Both the position numbers and the translations under genes were made by a program. From contig NZ_NWVD01000003.1 of the NCBI RefSeq assembly GCF_002374835.1, positions 62,001 to 126,000 on the forward strand: a stretch of DNA of 64,000 bases, in the 5' to 3' direction. How positions within the stretch are numbered: the stretch's first letter is position 1; each line of letters begins with the position of its first letter. The DNA comes from Sphingomonas ginsenosidimutans. GTDB lineage: Bacteria; Pseudomonadota; Alphaproteobacteria; Sphingomonadales; Sphingomonadaceae. Below the pieces are notes generated by a model that saw only the letters and a program-made list of their open reading frames with translations, did no database searches and had not been told where the DNA came from. Of the stretch, positions 9,228-19,735 are shown in pieces.

Positions 9228-9582
9228 CGTCGCGCTTGACCATCTGCGCTCGGCGAAGGGGTCGATCCGCGTCTGCCTGACCGCGGACCCGGACAATTTC
9301 CCCAATTGCATCGACGATCGTCACGCGGTCACCCGCTCGATCCCCGCCGATCAGCACAGCTTCCGCTTCGGCGCGCTGCCGCGCGGCGATTATGCGATCG
9401 CGGTGATCCATGACGAAAACAACAACGCGAAGCTCGATACGTTCGCGGGCATTCCGAAGGAAGGGTTCGGCTTTTCGCGCAACCCGCCGATCCGCTTCGG
9501 CCCGCCGCGCTTCACCGCGGCGCGCTTCACGCTCGACAGTGATGCCGAAATGCAACAGGTGACGATGCGCTACATCCTGTAG
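9148..9582 (+). CDS. DUF2141-family exported protein
   Basis: A 144-residue protein with a signal peptide (MRRLAVAGAMAVGAMPLVGA) followed by a small beta domain containing KGSIRVCLTA, FRFGALPRGDYAIAVIHDENNNAKLDT and a Phe-rich C-terminal stretch, all typical of DUF2141. Function is unknown; by inference periplasmic. ATG 9148 was chosen because it begins a clean signal peptide and has GGGGGAT upstream. It overlaps the end of the sterol-desaturase-like gene by 80 nt in another frame. Such genes often sit near lipid or carotenoid hydroxylases, so a joint role is possible. Confidence 0.75.
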   Translation: MRRLAVAGAMAVGAMPLVGAAPVGALDVALDHLRSAKGSIRVCLTADPDNFPNCIDDRHAVTRSIPADQHSFRFGALPRGDYAIAVIHDENNNAKLDTFAGIPKEGFGFSRNPPIRFGPPRFTAARFTLDSDAEMQQVTMRYIL

Positions 9583-9650
9583 CGCGGCGACACGGAACCG
9601 GAATTCTTTCTCCTTTGTTGCGCCCCGGTATCATTCCGGGGGAAAGTTCC

Positions 9651-10535
9651 GTGTCCATCCTGCCTCATGTCGCGATCCGCGCGACGCTCGCCGCCGCGCT
9701 GGCGGTGCTCGCCGTTCCCGCGACCGCGCAGACCGTCAATGCGCCCGCCGAACCCAATGCGATGCCCGATCCGGCGATGGGCGGCGATACCGTCACCGTC
9801 GCGATCGCCGGCGCGTATCTGCCCGATTACGAGGGGTCGGACGACTATCGGCTGGTCCCCGGCCCGGCGGCGATCGGCTCGGTCGGCGGCCATGCCTTCA
9901 CCATCCTGGGCAACCGCGCCTCGATCGACCTGATCCCCAACCAGCCCGGCCCGACGTGGGACGTGCAACTGGGGCCGGTCGGCGTCATCAACTTCAACCG
10001 CAACAGCGTGAACTCGATCGACGATCCGCGGATCAAGGCGCTGGGCAAGGTCGGCACCGCGATCGAGCTGGGCGGCTATGCCGGGATCGGCAAGACAGGG
10101 GTGCTGACCAGTCCCTATGACAAATTGTCTGCCTCGATCAGCTATCGCTACGACGTCAACGGCGTGCACAAGAGCGGCATCCTGACCCCGTCGATCAACT
10201 ATTTCACCCCGCTCAGCCTCAAGGCCGCGGTCGGTCTGTTCGCCGCCGCGGAGCGGGTCGAAAGCAAGTTCGGCCAGACCTATTTCTCGGTCGACGCCGC
10301 CGCCGCGGCGCGCAGCGGCCTGCCGCAGTACCAGGCGCGCGGCGGGTGGAAGCACTGGACCGTCGGCCTGGCCGGAACCTATTCGCTGACCGGCAACCTT
10401 TTGAAGGGCGTGAAGCTGATCGCGGGCGGCAGCTACAAGCGCATGCTGAACGACTATGGCGATTCGCCATTGGTCTCGATCGCCGGATCGCGCAGCCAGT
10501 GGCTGGGCGCGGTCGGCATCGGCTACACGTTCTGA
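9651..10535 (+). CDS. MipA/OmpV-family outer-membrane protein
   Basis: A 294-residue outer-membrane beta-barrel precursor. The GTG at 9651 follows a strong GGGGGAAAG site and starts a signal peptide ending VPATAQ. The mature part begins with the family stretch VTVAIAGAYLPDYEGSDDYR, has alternating strands, and ends in an aromatic residue (GAVGIGYTF), as outer-membrane barrels do. MipA was described as a scaffold for murein synthases in E. coli; OmpV-type relatives are porin-like. The role here is not established. The upstream in-frame ATG at 9615 would spoil the signal peptide. Confidence 0.85.
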   Translation: MSILPHVAIRATLAAALAVLAVPATAQTVNAPAEPNAMPDPAMGGDTVTVAIAGAYLPDYEGSDDYRLVPGPAAIGSVGGHAFTILGNRASIDLIPNQPGPTWDVQLGPVGVINFNRNSVNSIDDPRIKALGKVGTAIELGGYAGIGKTGVLTSPYDKLSASISYRYDVNGVHKSGILTPSINYFTPLSLKAAVGLFAAAERVESKFGQTYFSVDAAAAARSGLPQYQARGGWKHWTVGLAGTYSLTGNLLKGVKLIAGGSYKRMLNDYGDSPLVSIAGSRSQWLGAVGIGYTF

Positions 10536-10590
10536 GGGGATATCGGCAGGCTTATGCCGTCTCGACGGCTTTTCGGCAGGCGGTCGGCGG

Positions 10591-11073
10591 TTATGTCGTG
10601 CGGAGCGTAAAGCGTGCCTTGCGGAGGACCGTCGCCCCTTCGCGCCGATAGAACCGGATGGCGCCTTCGTTCCATTCGGGCGTCTGCCACTGGATTTCGG
10701 CCATGCCCCGCGATGCCGCAGTGGCGCGCACCGCAGCCAGAAGTTGCGCGCCAACACCCCGCCCCCGGCACTGCTCCTGCACGAAGAGGCAATCGAGGTA
10801 GAGGAACGACTGTCCGCTCCACGTCGAAAAGTCCGCCGTCGCAGTGGCATAGCCCACCGGTTCGCCGGTCTGCGTAGCGATCCAGGCAGTAAGAACGACC
10901 GGCGGGTCGTCCAGAGCGGATCGCAACGCCGCTTCGCTGACATTGGCCTCCACGCATTCATATTCGGCATGGCGGCGGATCAGCGGAAGCATGGCCGCCG
11001 CGTCGGCTCCGCTGGCAGGACGGACGCAGACGGGATCGTGGCGGCTGCCTGTCGGGATGTGCGGATCAGGCAC
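10591..11073 (-). CDS. GNAT-family N-acetyltransferase
   Basis: A single-domain acetyl-CoA-dependent acetyltransferase of 160 residues. The core is LYLDCLFVQEQCRGRGVGAQLLAAV, with the pyrophosphate-binding QCRGRGVG loop, followed by the C-terminal FYRREGA strand-helix common in GNATs. Its substrate is unknown. Its GTG start overlaps the rhodanese gene by 8 nt, so the two are cotranscribed and lie divergent from the GlxA/FtrA-type regulator. Confidence 0.85.
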   Translation of the reverse strand: MPDPHIPTGSRHDPVCVRPASGADAAAMLPLIRRHAEYECVEANVSEAALRSALDDPPVVLTAWIATQTGEPVGYATATADFSTWSGQSFLYLDCLFVQEQCRGRGVGAQLLAAVRATAASRGMAEIQWQTPEWNEGAIRFYRREGATVLRKARFTLRTT

Positions 11074-11473
11074 GCGGTTGATGGCTTTCCAGCGGGAAGC
11101 CCTCGTCGATCCAGCCTGTCACGCCCCCGGTCATGATCTTCACCGGCCGACCCAGCCTTGCCAGGCGAAGTGCGCCCCGCGCCGCGCCGTTGCAATGCGG
11201 GCCCGCGCAATAGGTGACGAACAGCGTATCGGCCGGCCACGCCGCCATCTTGGAGGCGATGATCTTGCCGTGGGGCAGGTTGCTGGCGCCCGGCACATGT
11301 CCTTTGTCAAACATGTCGGGACCACGCACGTCGAGCAGGACAAAACCGGGCTCCGGGCGCGACAGCGCCTCGTGGACGTCCCAGCAGTCGGTCTCGAAAC
11401 GGAAGCGATCGGCGAAATGCGCCTCGGCCTCCGGGGCCGAAGCTGCGGGTATGTCGATGACGGCGTTGGTCAT
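11066..11473 (-). CDS. Single-domain rhodanese-like sulfurtransferase
   Basis: A 135-residue rhodanese domain with LLDVRGPDMFDKGHVPGASNLPH and the active loop CAGPHCNGA, where Cys89 is the expected persulfide carrier. AGGAGACGCTTC directly precedes the ATG at 11473; the longer in-frame ORF to 11761 runs across the divergent regulator and is rejected. The first gene of a pair with GNAT. This rhodanese plus GlxA/FtrA-type regulator divergence recurs in proteobacteria, so the regulator probably controls this operon. Confidence 0.88.
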   Translation of the reverse strand: MTNAVIDIPAASAPEAEAHFADRFRFETDCWDVHEALSRPEPGFVLLDVRGPDMFDKGHVPGASNLPHGKIIASKMAAWPADTLFVTYCAGPHCNGAARGALRLARLGRPVKIMTGGVTGWIDEGFPLESHQPRA

Positions 11474-11557
11474 GAAGCGTCTCCTGTGGGCGCCCCCTTC
11501 ATGCCGGTGCGGCGGCGTCGCTGGCCAGTGACTGCATTGCCGTTTATCGTAAGGATC

Positions 11558-12535
11558 ATGCCAATCGCTGCCACCGCAACCGATCACTTGGTCGTCGCGC
11601 TCGCATATGACGGGCTTTGCACCTTCGAGTTCGGCATCACCGCCGAAGTGTTCGGTCTGGAGCGCCCTGAGATGGGGGACGACTGGTACAGCTTCACCAC
11701 GTGCGCGGAGCGTCCCGGCCGTCTCGCGACCAATGCGGGCCTGGCGATCCACGTCGATCACGGCCTGGATATGTTGAGCGCGGCGACGACGATCGTCATC
11801 CCCGGTTGGCGATCGGATGGGGCGGCACCATCAGATCCGCTGCGTAACGCTTTGCTCAATGCGCATGCCCGCGGCGCGCGTCTGGTTTCAATCTGCTCGG
11901 GAGCCTTCCTGCTTGCGGCCACGGGTCTGCTCGACGGTCGTCGCGCGACAACGCATTGGCGCTACGCCAAGAGTTTGCAAACGGCCCATCCGGCCGTCGT
12001 TGTTGATGCCGATACACTCTATGCCGGTGATGATCGTATCTTCACGTCGGCCGGGTCAGCAGCCGGGATCGACTTGCTGCTCCATCTGGTCCGCCTCGAC
12101 TTCGGCCCGGACGCCGCGAACATCGTCGCGCGACGCTTGGTGGTTGCCGCTCATCGCAGTGGAGGCCAGGCGCAATTCATCGAGCGTCCGGTCCTGACGC
12201 GCCCGGATGGCGTATTGAGGCCTTTGCTCGACCGGCTTCGCAGCGATCCGGCCGCGCGGTGGACGATCGGACGGATGGCGCGCACCGCCGCCATGAGCGA
12301 ACGCACATTGGCGCGGCGCTTCCGCGAAGAAACGGGTGAAAGCCCGTTGGCGTGGCTGACCGCGCAGCGGCTCGCCCTGGCGCGCGATCTCCTCGAGACG
12401 ACGAACCTGTCGATGGAACATATCGCCGACCGGGCCGGCATGGGAACCGCCGCCAATCTGCGCCTGCACTTCACGTCGACGGTCGGGATACCGCCAAACC
12501 TCTATCGCAAACAATTTCGACGTGCCGACGCCTGA
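11558..12535 (+). CDS. GlxA/FtrA-type AraC-family transcriptional regulator
   Basis: A 325-residue regulator. The N-terminal class I glutamine-amidotransferase-like (DJ-1/PfpI) domain (about 1-190) has the nucleophile-elbow motif SICSGAFLLAATGLLDGRRATTHW. The C-terminal AraC-type double HTH (about 225-325) has IGRMARTAAMSERTLARRFREETG and MEHIADRAGMGTAANLRLHF. AAGGATC precedes the ATG. It is divergent from the rhodanese-GNAT operon across 84 nt, which must hold both promoters. It matches FtrA in organisation, but the effector is unknown. Confidence 0.88.
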   Translation: MPIAATATDHLVVALAYDGLCTFEFGITAEVFGLERPEMGDDWYSFTTCAERPGRLATNAGLAIHVDHGLDMLSAATTIVIPGWRSDGAAPSDPLRNALLNAHARGARLVSICSGAFLLAATGLLDGRRATTHWRYAKSLQTAHPAVVVDADTLYAGDDRIFTSAGSAAGIDLLLHLVRLDFGPDAANIVARRLVVAAHRSGGQAQFIERPVLTRPDGVLRPLLDRLRSDPAARWTIGRMARTAAMSERTLARRFREETGESPLAWLTAQRLALARDLLETTNLSMEHIADRAGMGTAANLRLHFTSTVGIPPNLYRKQFRRADA

Positions 12536-12864
12536 AACGCCGCGGGTCCGTTGCTGCGTGACGCAACGGTGGCGGGTGTGCCGCGCGCCACGGTGGCGGT
12601 TGCACCACGTATGTCACGTCCGCGACGGCACGGCCCATGTCGGGAAGCATGTCGACGGCGATCTGGATCGGCCGCACGCGATCGTGACTCACCACATCGC
12701 GCGGGGCGACCCGCAGGAGTGGAAGCGCCAGCGAGGCAACCTGCGCCGATTTCGCCGCTTGGGCGTTTCCCTTCGGCGCGCGGGTGGATATGCCCCTCGC
12801 CCTGCCGTATCGCACGCGTTAGGGGTGCGAGGCTTTGGCCAGTGAGAGTAGGAAAGGGTCTGCG
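12536..12864. other. Intergenic region without recognised features
   Basis: GC-rich sequence between the GlxA-type regulator and the ferritin-like genes. Short ORFs here have no family features. The promoter of the ferritin-like operon should lie in it, but no convincing -35/-10 pair is seen. Confidence 0.5.
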
Positions 12865-13926
12865 ATGACGGATAGCGAGCATCAGATGGAGGCGCCGTCC
12901 GCGCCCGAACCGCGCCGCGCGTCCCGGCGGTCCTTCTTCACCGGCGCGCTGGGCACCGGGCTGGCGGCGGCGACGCTGGCCGGCCGCGCAGTGGCACAAA
13001 CGACGCCGGCGCCGTCCCCCTCGCCCTCTCCGTCGCCTTCCCCCTCGCCGTCGCCCACCGGCACACCGACGCCGGGGCTGAGCGACGTCGACATCCTGAA
13101 CTTCGCGCTCAACCTCGAATATCTTCAGGCGAATTATTATTCCTACGCGATCGGCAGCGGCGCACTCGCCGCCACCGACATCAGCGGCACCGGCACCGCC
13201 GGGGCGGCAAGCGGCGGTCGGGCGGTGTCGTTCGGCACCGAAACCGTGATCCAGGCCTATGCCCGCGAAATCGCCGCGGATTCGCTGGCGCAGGTGCGTT
13301 TCCTGCGCGGGCAGCTGCCCAGCACCGCGGTGATCGCGCAGCCCGCGATCGACCTGTCGGTCAGTCCGACCAGCGCGTTCAGCGTCGCCGCGCGCCGCGC
13401 CGGGATCATCGCCGGCACCGGCGATTCGTTCGACCCTTACGCCTCGGTCGACAATTTCCTGATCGGCGCCTTCCTGTTCAAGGATGTCGCGGTCACCGCC
13501 TACAAGGGCGCGGCGCCGCTGATCTTCAACAAGACCTTCCTGGAGTCCGCGGCCGGGATCATGGCGACCCACGCCTATCACGCCGCGACGATCCGCACCT
13601 TGCTGTACCGCCGCGGGCAGGCGAACGCGGTGCTGATCCCGTGGACGACCGGCATCGCCGCCGCGCGCGACGCGCTGGACGGCGCGCCGACGGAGGATCT
13701 GATCCGCGGCATCGCCCCCAACGACGACCAGGGCGTGGCGAAGGTGTCCACCCCCGACGGCGACCGCGCGAACATCGTGCCCAGCAACAGCAACGGCATC
13801 ACGTTCAGCCGCTCGCCGACGCAGGTGCTCAACATCGTCTATCTCAACGCCGCGGCGGTGACGTCGGGCGGCTTCTTCCCCAGCGGGGTGAACGGAACGG
13901 CCAAGACTAGCGCGGCATCGGGCTGA
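12865..13926 (+). CDS. Tat-exported ferritin-like protein, ligand-poor paralog
   Basis: A 353-residue protein with a twin-arginine signal (SRRSFFTGALG, about 20-30), a Ser/Pro dipeptide linker (about 50-68) and a four-helix ferritin-like domain (about 75-245) of the desiccation-related / PF13668 type. It is a paralog of the next gene (FDPYASVDNFLIGAFLFKD against FDPYANEQNFLLAAFLFED). Aligned with that gene, only Glu85 and His239 of the expected diiron ligands remain. The ExxH at helix 2 is Ser140-x-x-Gln143, the helix 3 Glu is Lys206, and the helix 4 Glu is His236. It is therefore unlikely to form a normal diiron site and may be structural. Lies 61 nt before its paralog in an apparent operon. 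Confidence 0.85.
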   Translation: MTDSEHQMEAPSAPEPRRASRRSFFTGALGTGLAAATLAGRAVAQTTPAPSPSPSPSPSPSPSPTGTPTPGLSDVDILNFALNLEYLQANYYSYAIGSGALAATDISGTGTAGAASGGRAVSFGTETVIQAYAREIAADSLAQVRFLRGQLPSTAVIAQPAIDLSVSPTSAFSVAARRAGIIAGTGDSFDPYASVDNFLIGAFLFKDVAVTAYKGAAPLIFNKTFLESAAGIMATHAYHAATIRTLLYRRGQANAVLIPWTTGIAAARDALDGAPTEDLIRGIAPNDDQGVAKVSTPDGDRANIVPSNSNGITFSRSPTQVLNIVYLNAAAVTSGGFFPSGVNGTAKTSAASG

Positions 13927-13987
13927 CGCGCCCGGTCGCGTCGCGCCACCCCCGTCTTTCCCCCTTTCCCATCAGGGACATGCCGTC

Positions 13988-15022
13988 ATGATCAAGGATT
14001 CCGTCTTCGCCGCCCTCGACCTCGCCAACCAGCGGCGGGCAGAGCGGCGCCGCTTCATCAAGCTGGCCGCCGGCTCCACCGCGGTGGCCGGCAGCCTGGC
14101 GCTGCTGTCCGCGTGCGGCGGCAGCAACGACGATAGCACCAGCCCGTCGCCGACCCCGTCGCCCTCGCCCACGCCGACCAGCACCGGCGTCGCGACGGAC
14201 ATCGGCATCCTGCAACTGGCGCTCAACCTCGAATATCTGGAAGCGCAATTCTATTCGATCGCGGTGCTCGGCCGCCCGCTGCCCGACGCCAGCCTGACCG
14301 GCAGCGTCGGCACGCGCGGCGCGGTGACCGGCGGGCGCAGCGTCGGGCTGACCGGCACGCTGGCCGAACTGGCGCGCGAGATCGCCTATGACGAGATCGC
14401 GCACGTCACCGCGCTGCGCAGCGCGATCACCACCGCCGGGGGCGCCGCGCTGCTCATCAACCAGCCCGCGATCAACATCGACGGCGGCACGAACGGCGCC
14501 TTCACCGCCGCTGCGCGCGCCGCCGGGCTGGTCGGCGCGACCGAGACGTTCGACCCGTACGCCAACGAACAGAATTTCCTGCTCGCCGCCTTCCTGTTCG
14601 AGGATGTCGGCGTCACCGCGTACAAGGGCGCCTCGCCGCTCATCACCAGCACCACCTATCTGGAGGCGGCGGCGGGCATCCTGGCGGCGGAGGCGTATCA
14701 CGCCGGGCTGATCCGCAGCGAATTGTTCGCGCGCGGCACCGCGGCGCAGCTGGCCGCGAACAAGATCGCCGCCGCGCGCGACACGCTGGACGGCACCGGT
14801 ACGCGCGATGCCGGGATCGCGGTGGTCGATGCCAGCGGCAATCCGACCGGCGCGTCGAACATCAGCGCCGCCGACGGCAATGGCATCGCCTACAGCCGCT
14901 CGACCGCGCAGGTGCACAACATCGTCTACCTGCGCCGCGACGCCGGGATCGGCGGCGGCTTCTTCCCGGCCGGCACCAACAATTCGATCGAGGCATTGCG
15001 CACCAGCGGCGCGACCGCCTGA
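13988..15022 (+). CDS. Ferritin-like lipoprotein with intact diiron ligands
   Basis: A 344-residue protein. The N-terminal RRRFIKLA Tat-like motif and the lipobox LLSAC (Cys43) predict a Tat-exported lipoprotein. A Ser/Pro/Thr linker (51-67) leads into a ferritin-like four-helix domain. The ligand set looks complete: Glu82, Glu136-x-x-His139 (YDEIAHV), Glu205 (FLFEDV) and Glu235-x-x-His238 (EAYHA). Family members are linked to desiccation and stress; iron or peroxide chemistry is an inference. The C-terminal third (after about 255) is Gly/Ala-rich and includes IAYSRSTAQVHNIVYL, shared with the paralog upstream. Confidence 0.87.
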   Translation: MIKDSVFAALDLANQRRAERRRFIKLAAGSTAVAGSLALLSACGGSNDDSTSPSPTPSPSPTPTSTGVATDIGILQLALNLEYLEAQFYSIAVLGRPLPDASLTGSVGTRGAVTGGRSVGLTGTLAELAREIAYDEIAHVTALRSAITTAGGAALLINQPAINIDGGTNGAFTAAARAAGLVGATETFDPYANEQNFLLAAFLFEDVGVTAYKGASPLITSTTYLEAAAGILAAEAYHAGLIRSELFARGTAAQLAANKIAAARDTLDGTGTRDAGIAVVDASGNPTGASNISAADGNGIAYSRSTAQVHNIVYLRRDAGIGGGFFPAGTNNSIEALRTSGATA

Positions 15023-15067
15023 TCGGACGCGGCCCTTTCCTTCTTCCCCGGGAGCGCTATGCTGCGC

Positions 15068-17166
<2,099 letters not shown>

Positions 17167-17318
17167 TAGACGTGTATCCGTTAGCGGTCTCGGTGGTTCT
17201 GCCGTGCGTCCGCAGTCAATCTACGACAGGACGAAGATCAGCTGCGTTGTAGGACTGCCGCATAGATAAAGAATAATTGAACTCGGCTCATCCCGTAAAA
17301 GAGGTCGCGATTTAGCGA

Positions 17319-17558
17319 ATGCCAAGATCAAGCATGAGGAAACGTTGGAGTAGCTGGACCCTACCAACTAGGCTGACCCTCATATTTACATTCGTCGGAT
17401 TGCTTATTTCCATACTTCAGCTCTTCGAAGCTCCAAGAAGGCTGTCGCAGTGGATATGGCCGGCTGCGCCGCCGCCTTATGACCTAGCTCTTGAGGCTTC
17501 AATAACATCACTTCACCAATCAAATATATGCCTCACGTCCAAGCTAATCGAACTTTGA
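17319..17558 (+). CDS. Hypothetical membrane-anchored protein, N-terminal half (probable frameshift)
   Basis: A 79-residue ORF with a basic N-terminus and one membrane segment (LTLIFTFVGLLISILQLF, about 19-36), then a short segment ending LTSKLIEL. It lies in an AT-rich stretch unlike its neighbours. Removing one T from the TTT at 17554-17556 joins it directly to the next ORF through LIELDPDENDSKSMVNYP, suggesting one gene of about 217 codons broken by an indel or a sequencing error. Not recognised. Confidence 0.5.
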   Translation: MPRSSMRKRWSSWTLPTRLTLIFTFVGLLISILQLFEAPRRLSQWIWPAAPPPYDLALEASITSLHQSNICLTSKLIEL

Positions 17559-17583
17559 CCCTGACGAAAACGATTCGAAATCG

Positions 17584-17970
17584 ATGGTAAATTATCCCAC
17601 CTCTAGTTGTAAGATTGATTTAGCACCGCTTCAGCTCTTTGCTGAAAATTACACAAACTATCTATCACAGATTCCTTATTCAGGCGCAGAAAGCTTCAAA
17701 AACTTCACCGCCACCCTTATCGAATCTCAAATAGAGATAAACAAGGCCAATAGTATTGATGATCTTTTGACAGCGCAAAAAAAGATTGGCATGAGTTTGT
17801 CAGAGGTTGGCTTCTGGATGTGCGGGATGGAGTGGTATCTTCGGTTGGCCCCGGAGGGAGTAGGACCTGATAAGGCACCGTTCAAGGGTATTAGCCTGAC
17901 AGATACTTGGAACGAGTGGGATAAGAAACACGCAAAATTTTTTCTCGGAATCGGTCAAGCGGAGGCTTAA
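17584..17970 (+). CDS. Hypothetical protein, C-terminal half of the preceding ORF
   Basis: A 128-residue ORF (SSCKIDLAPLQLFAENYTNYL, then FTATLIESQIEINKANSIDDLL) that looks helical and soluble, with no recognised domain. The frame is open upstream of its ATG to 17548, and a single base shift joins it to the membrane-anchored ORF at 17319. AT-rich codon use differs from the surrounding core genes, which suggests horizontal acquisition. It has no convincing ribosome-binding site of its own. Confidence 0.5.
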   Translation: MVNYPTSSCKIDLAPLQLFAENYTNYLSQIPYSGAESFKNFTATLIESQIEINKANSIDDLLTAQKKIGMSLSEVGFWMCGMEWYLRLAPEGVGPDKAPFKGISLTDTWNEWDKKHAKFFLGIGQAEA

Positions 17971-18074
17971 TTATCAATATGGCGACAAAACTAATACATG
18001 CAGTGGATTTATAGATCTCATCGACTGATTGCGCAGGGAAATCGTAATTTATCACCTGTATCTTATTGAAATAA

Positions 18075-18341
18075 TCAATAATGATAGCGGCACTGCGCCG
18101 CCTGCAACACCTGCTCGTCGCCGCTGCCCGCCACCCGATACACTAGCCGATGCTCATGGCTGATCCGGCGCGACCACCAGCCTGACAGGTTGCCGCCCAG
18201 CGGTTCGGGCTTGCCGATCCCATTGAACGGTTGACGGCGGCATTCCTCGATCACTGCGTTGAGCTTGCCGAACAGCTTCGCGTCATGATCATGGAGGTCG
18301 AGATATTCGGCCCATGATCGGGACGAGAACTGGACCTTCAC
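18075..18341 (-). CDS. yoeB: YoeB-family mRNA interferase toxin
   Basis: An 88-residue Txe/YoeB toxin. Catalytic residues matching E. coli YoeB are present: Glu46 in GKPEPL, Arg65 in EHRLVY and the C-terminal CRYHY (His87, Tyr88). NLSGWWSRRI is a family signature. YoeB is a ribosome-dependent endoribonuclease normally held inactive by YefM. Its GTG start overlaps the stop of the upstream antitoxin remnant (GTGA), the standard operon layout. The toxin looks intact although the antitoxin is internally deleted. Confidence 0.93.
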   Translation of the reverse strand: MKVQFSSRSWAEYLDLHDHDAKLFGKLNAVIEECRRQPFNGIGKPEPLGGNLSGWWSRRISHEHRLVYRVAGSGDEQVLQAAQCRYHY

Positions 18342-18430
18342 GGCTGGATGAGATCGGGCGTTTCGCCGCCGCCTGCTTCCAGCACCGCCTTCAAATTCTC
18401 GCGCGCTTCAGAATAAACGACCGTCCGCAT
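18338..18430 (-). CDS. YefM/Phd-type antitoxin remnant (30 residues, internal deletion)
   Basis: A 30-residue ORF that starts MRTVVYSEARENLKAVL, the first helix-strand of YefM/Phd antitoxins, and ends LEAGGGETPDLIQP, resembling their extreme C-terminus. About 50 middle residues, including much of the dimerisation region and the start of the toxin-binding tail, are absent. The junction is near 18380. The reading frame and the GTGA overlap with yoeB are kept, so this is an in-frame deletion. Whether it still neutralises the toxin is unknown. Confidence 0.7.
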   Translation of the reverse strand: MRTVVYSEARENLKAVLEAGGGETPDLIQP

Positions 18431-18533
18431 GACGGCTCATATGGACAGGTTCTTGTCCAATGTGAATATTAGCCGCCACCCGCGCCTTCCGTCCCCTGTC
18501 CTACACACGCCCTCTTGTGCCTTACCCTGCCGG

Positions 18534-18815
18534 ATGACGCACACCCCCGCACCGCCCGCCCCCGCCCGCGCGCGCTGGACCCCAGCCCGCCAGCGCATCT
18601 TCCTCGCCGCGCTGCATGACAGCGGCAGTGTCGCGCAGGCGGCGCGCGCCGCGGGGATGTCGCGGTCGAGCGCGCATCGGTTGCGCATCCGGCTGGCGGG
18701 CACGCCGTTCGTCGGCATGTGGGATCACATCCTCGCCGATCATCGCCGCCGGCTCGGCGATCCGTTCGTCCCCGCGCCGGACGCCGCGCCGGCCGCGCCG
18801 CCCGCCCGCCCGTGA
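18534..18815 (+). CDS. Small helix-turn-helix protein
   Basis: A 93-residue protein. A Pro/Ala-rich N-terminus precedes an HTH (ARQRIFLAALHDSGSVAQAARAAGMSRSSAHRLRIRLAG, about 17-54). The stretch FVGMWDHILADHRRR follows, then a Pro/Ala-rich tail. It looks like a small DNA-binding protein of the kind common in sphingomonads; the target is unknown. ATG 18534 is preferred over 18429, which would add residues that do not look conserved. The next gene on the other side, ung, is convergent. Confidence 0.65.
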   Translation: MTHTPAPPAPARARWTPARQRIFLAALHDSGSVAQAARAAGMSRSSAHRLRIRLAGTPFVGMWDHILADHRRRLGDPFVPAPDAAPAAPPARP

Positions 18816-18979
18816 TGTGCGTGTCGCGTCACCGTCGCCCGGATGGCGCGGTCGTGGCGCGTGCCGGTAGCGCGAGCGTCGCGCCGCGGGCGCGTCGCCG
18901 TTGCGCCAGCGGCGCGTCCGTCCGCAAACCGCGTCAGCGTCACAACGTTCGCAACATTCGCCGGCGCGCGCGCCCGCGC

Positions 18980-19678
18980 TCACACCGTCGCGGGCAGCGC
19001 CCAGTCGATCGTGCCCCGGCCGTGCTCCGCCAGGAACGCATTGGCGCGGCTGAAATGCCGCGACCCGAACCAGCCCTTGTACGCCGACAAGGGCGAGGGG
19101 TGCGGCGCGGTGAGGACCAGATGGTGCCCGCCGCGGCGCACGTCCGTCACGAACGCGGCCTTCTTCTGCGCATGGCTACCCCACAGCAGGAAGACGACCG
19201 GCTCTTCCTTCGCCGCGACCAGCCGGATCACCGCGTCGGTGAACCCCTCCCACCCGCGGTCGCGGTGCGAGGCGGCCTGCCCTTCCTCGACGGTCAGCAC
19301 GGTGTTGAGCAGCAACACCCCCTGCCGCGCCCAATGTTCCAGGAAACCGTGCGCGGGCGGCGTGACGCCGCAATCGTCGGCCAGTTCCTTGTAGATGTTG
19401 ATGAGGCTGGGCGGCGGCTTCACCCCTGGTCGCACGGAGAAGCACAGGCCGTGCGCCTGTCCCGCGCCATGATAGGGGTCCTGCCCCAGGATCACGACGC
19501 GCACGTCGGGCAGCGCGGTCAGTTCCAGCGCGCGGAACCAGTCCGCCGAATGCGGGAAGATGCGCTTGCCCGCCGCCTTCTCCTCGCGAAGGAACGTGCG
19601 CAGCGCCGCCATCCCCGCGCCCGCCAGCACCGGGCGCAGCGGCTCCAGCCATGTCGTGTCGATGCGCGGATCGGCCAT
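18980..19678 (-). CDS. ung: Uracil-DNA glycosylase (family 1)
   Basis: Removes uracil from DNA to start base-excision repair. Family 1 motifs are complete: [22 protein letters not shown] (catalytic Asp in GQDPYH), [26 protein letters not shown] and the active-site HPSPLSA. The 232 residues match the usual length. Monocistronic by appearance and convergent with the small HTH gene. Confidence 0.97.
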   Translation of the reverse strand: MADPRIDTTWLEPLRPVLAGAGMAALRTFLREEKAAGKRIFPHSADWFRALELTALPDVRVVILGQDPYHGAGQAHGLCFSVRPGVKPPPSLINIYKELADDCGVTPPAHGFLEHWARQGVLLLNTVLTVEEGQAASHRDRGWEGFTDAVIRLVAAKEEPVVFLLWGSHAQKKAAFVTDVRRGGHHLVLTAPHPSPLSAYKGWFGSRHFSRANAFLAEHGRGTIDWALPATV

Positions 19679-19735
19679 GGCCCGCCTCCTATCGCGGCGG
19701 CGCGGGCGCGTCCATGCGGGGCCTGCGGGCGGCGC

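Noticed and set aside
12882-13112. Minus-strand GEGEGDGEGEGD-type repeat protein
   Set aside because: It is only the complement of the Ser/Pro linker of the ferritin-like gene.
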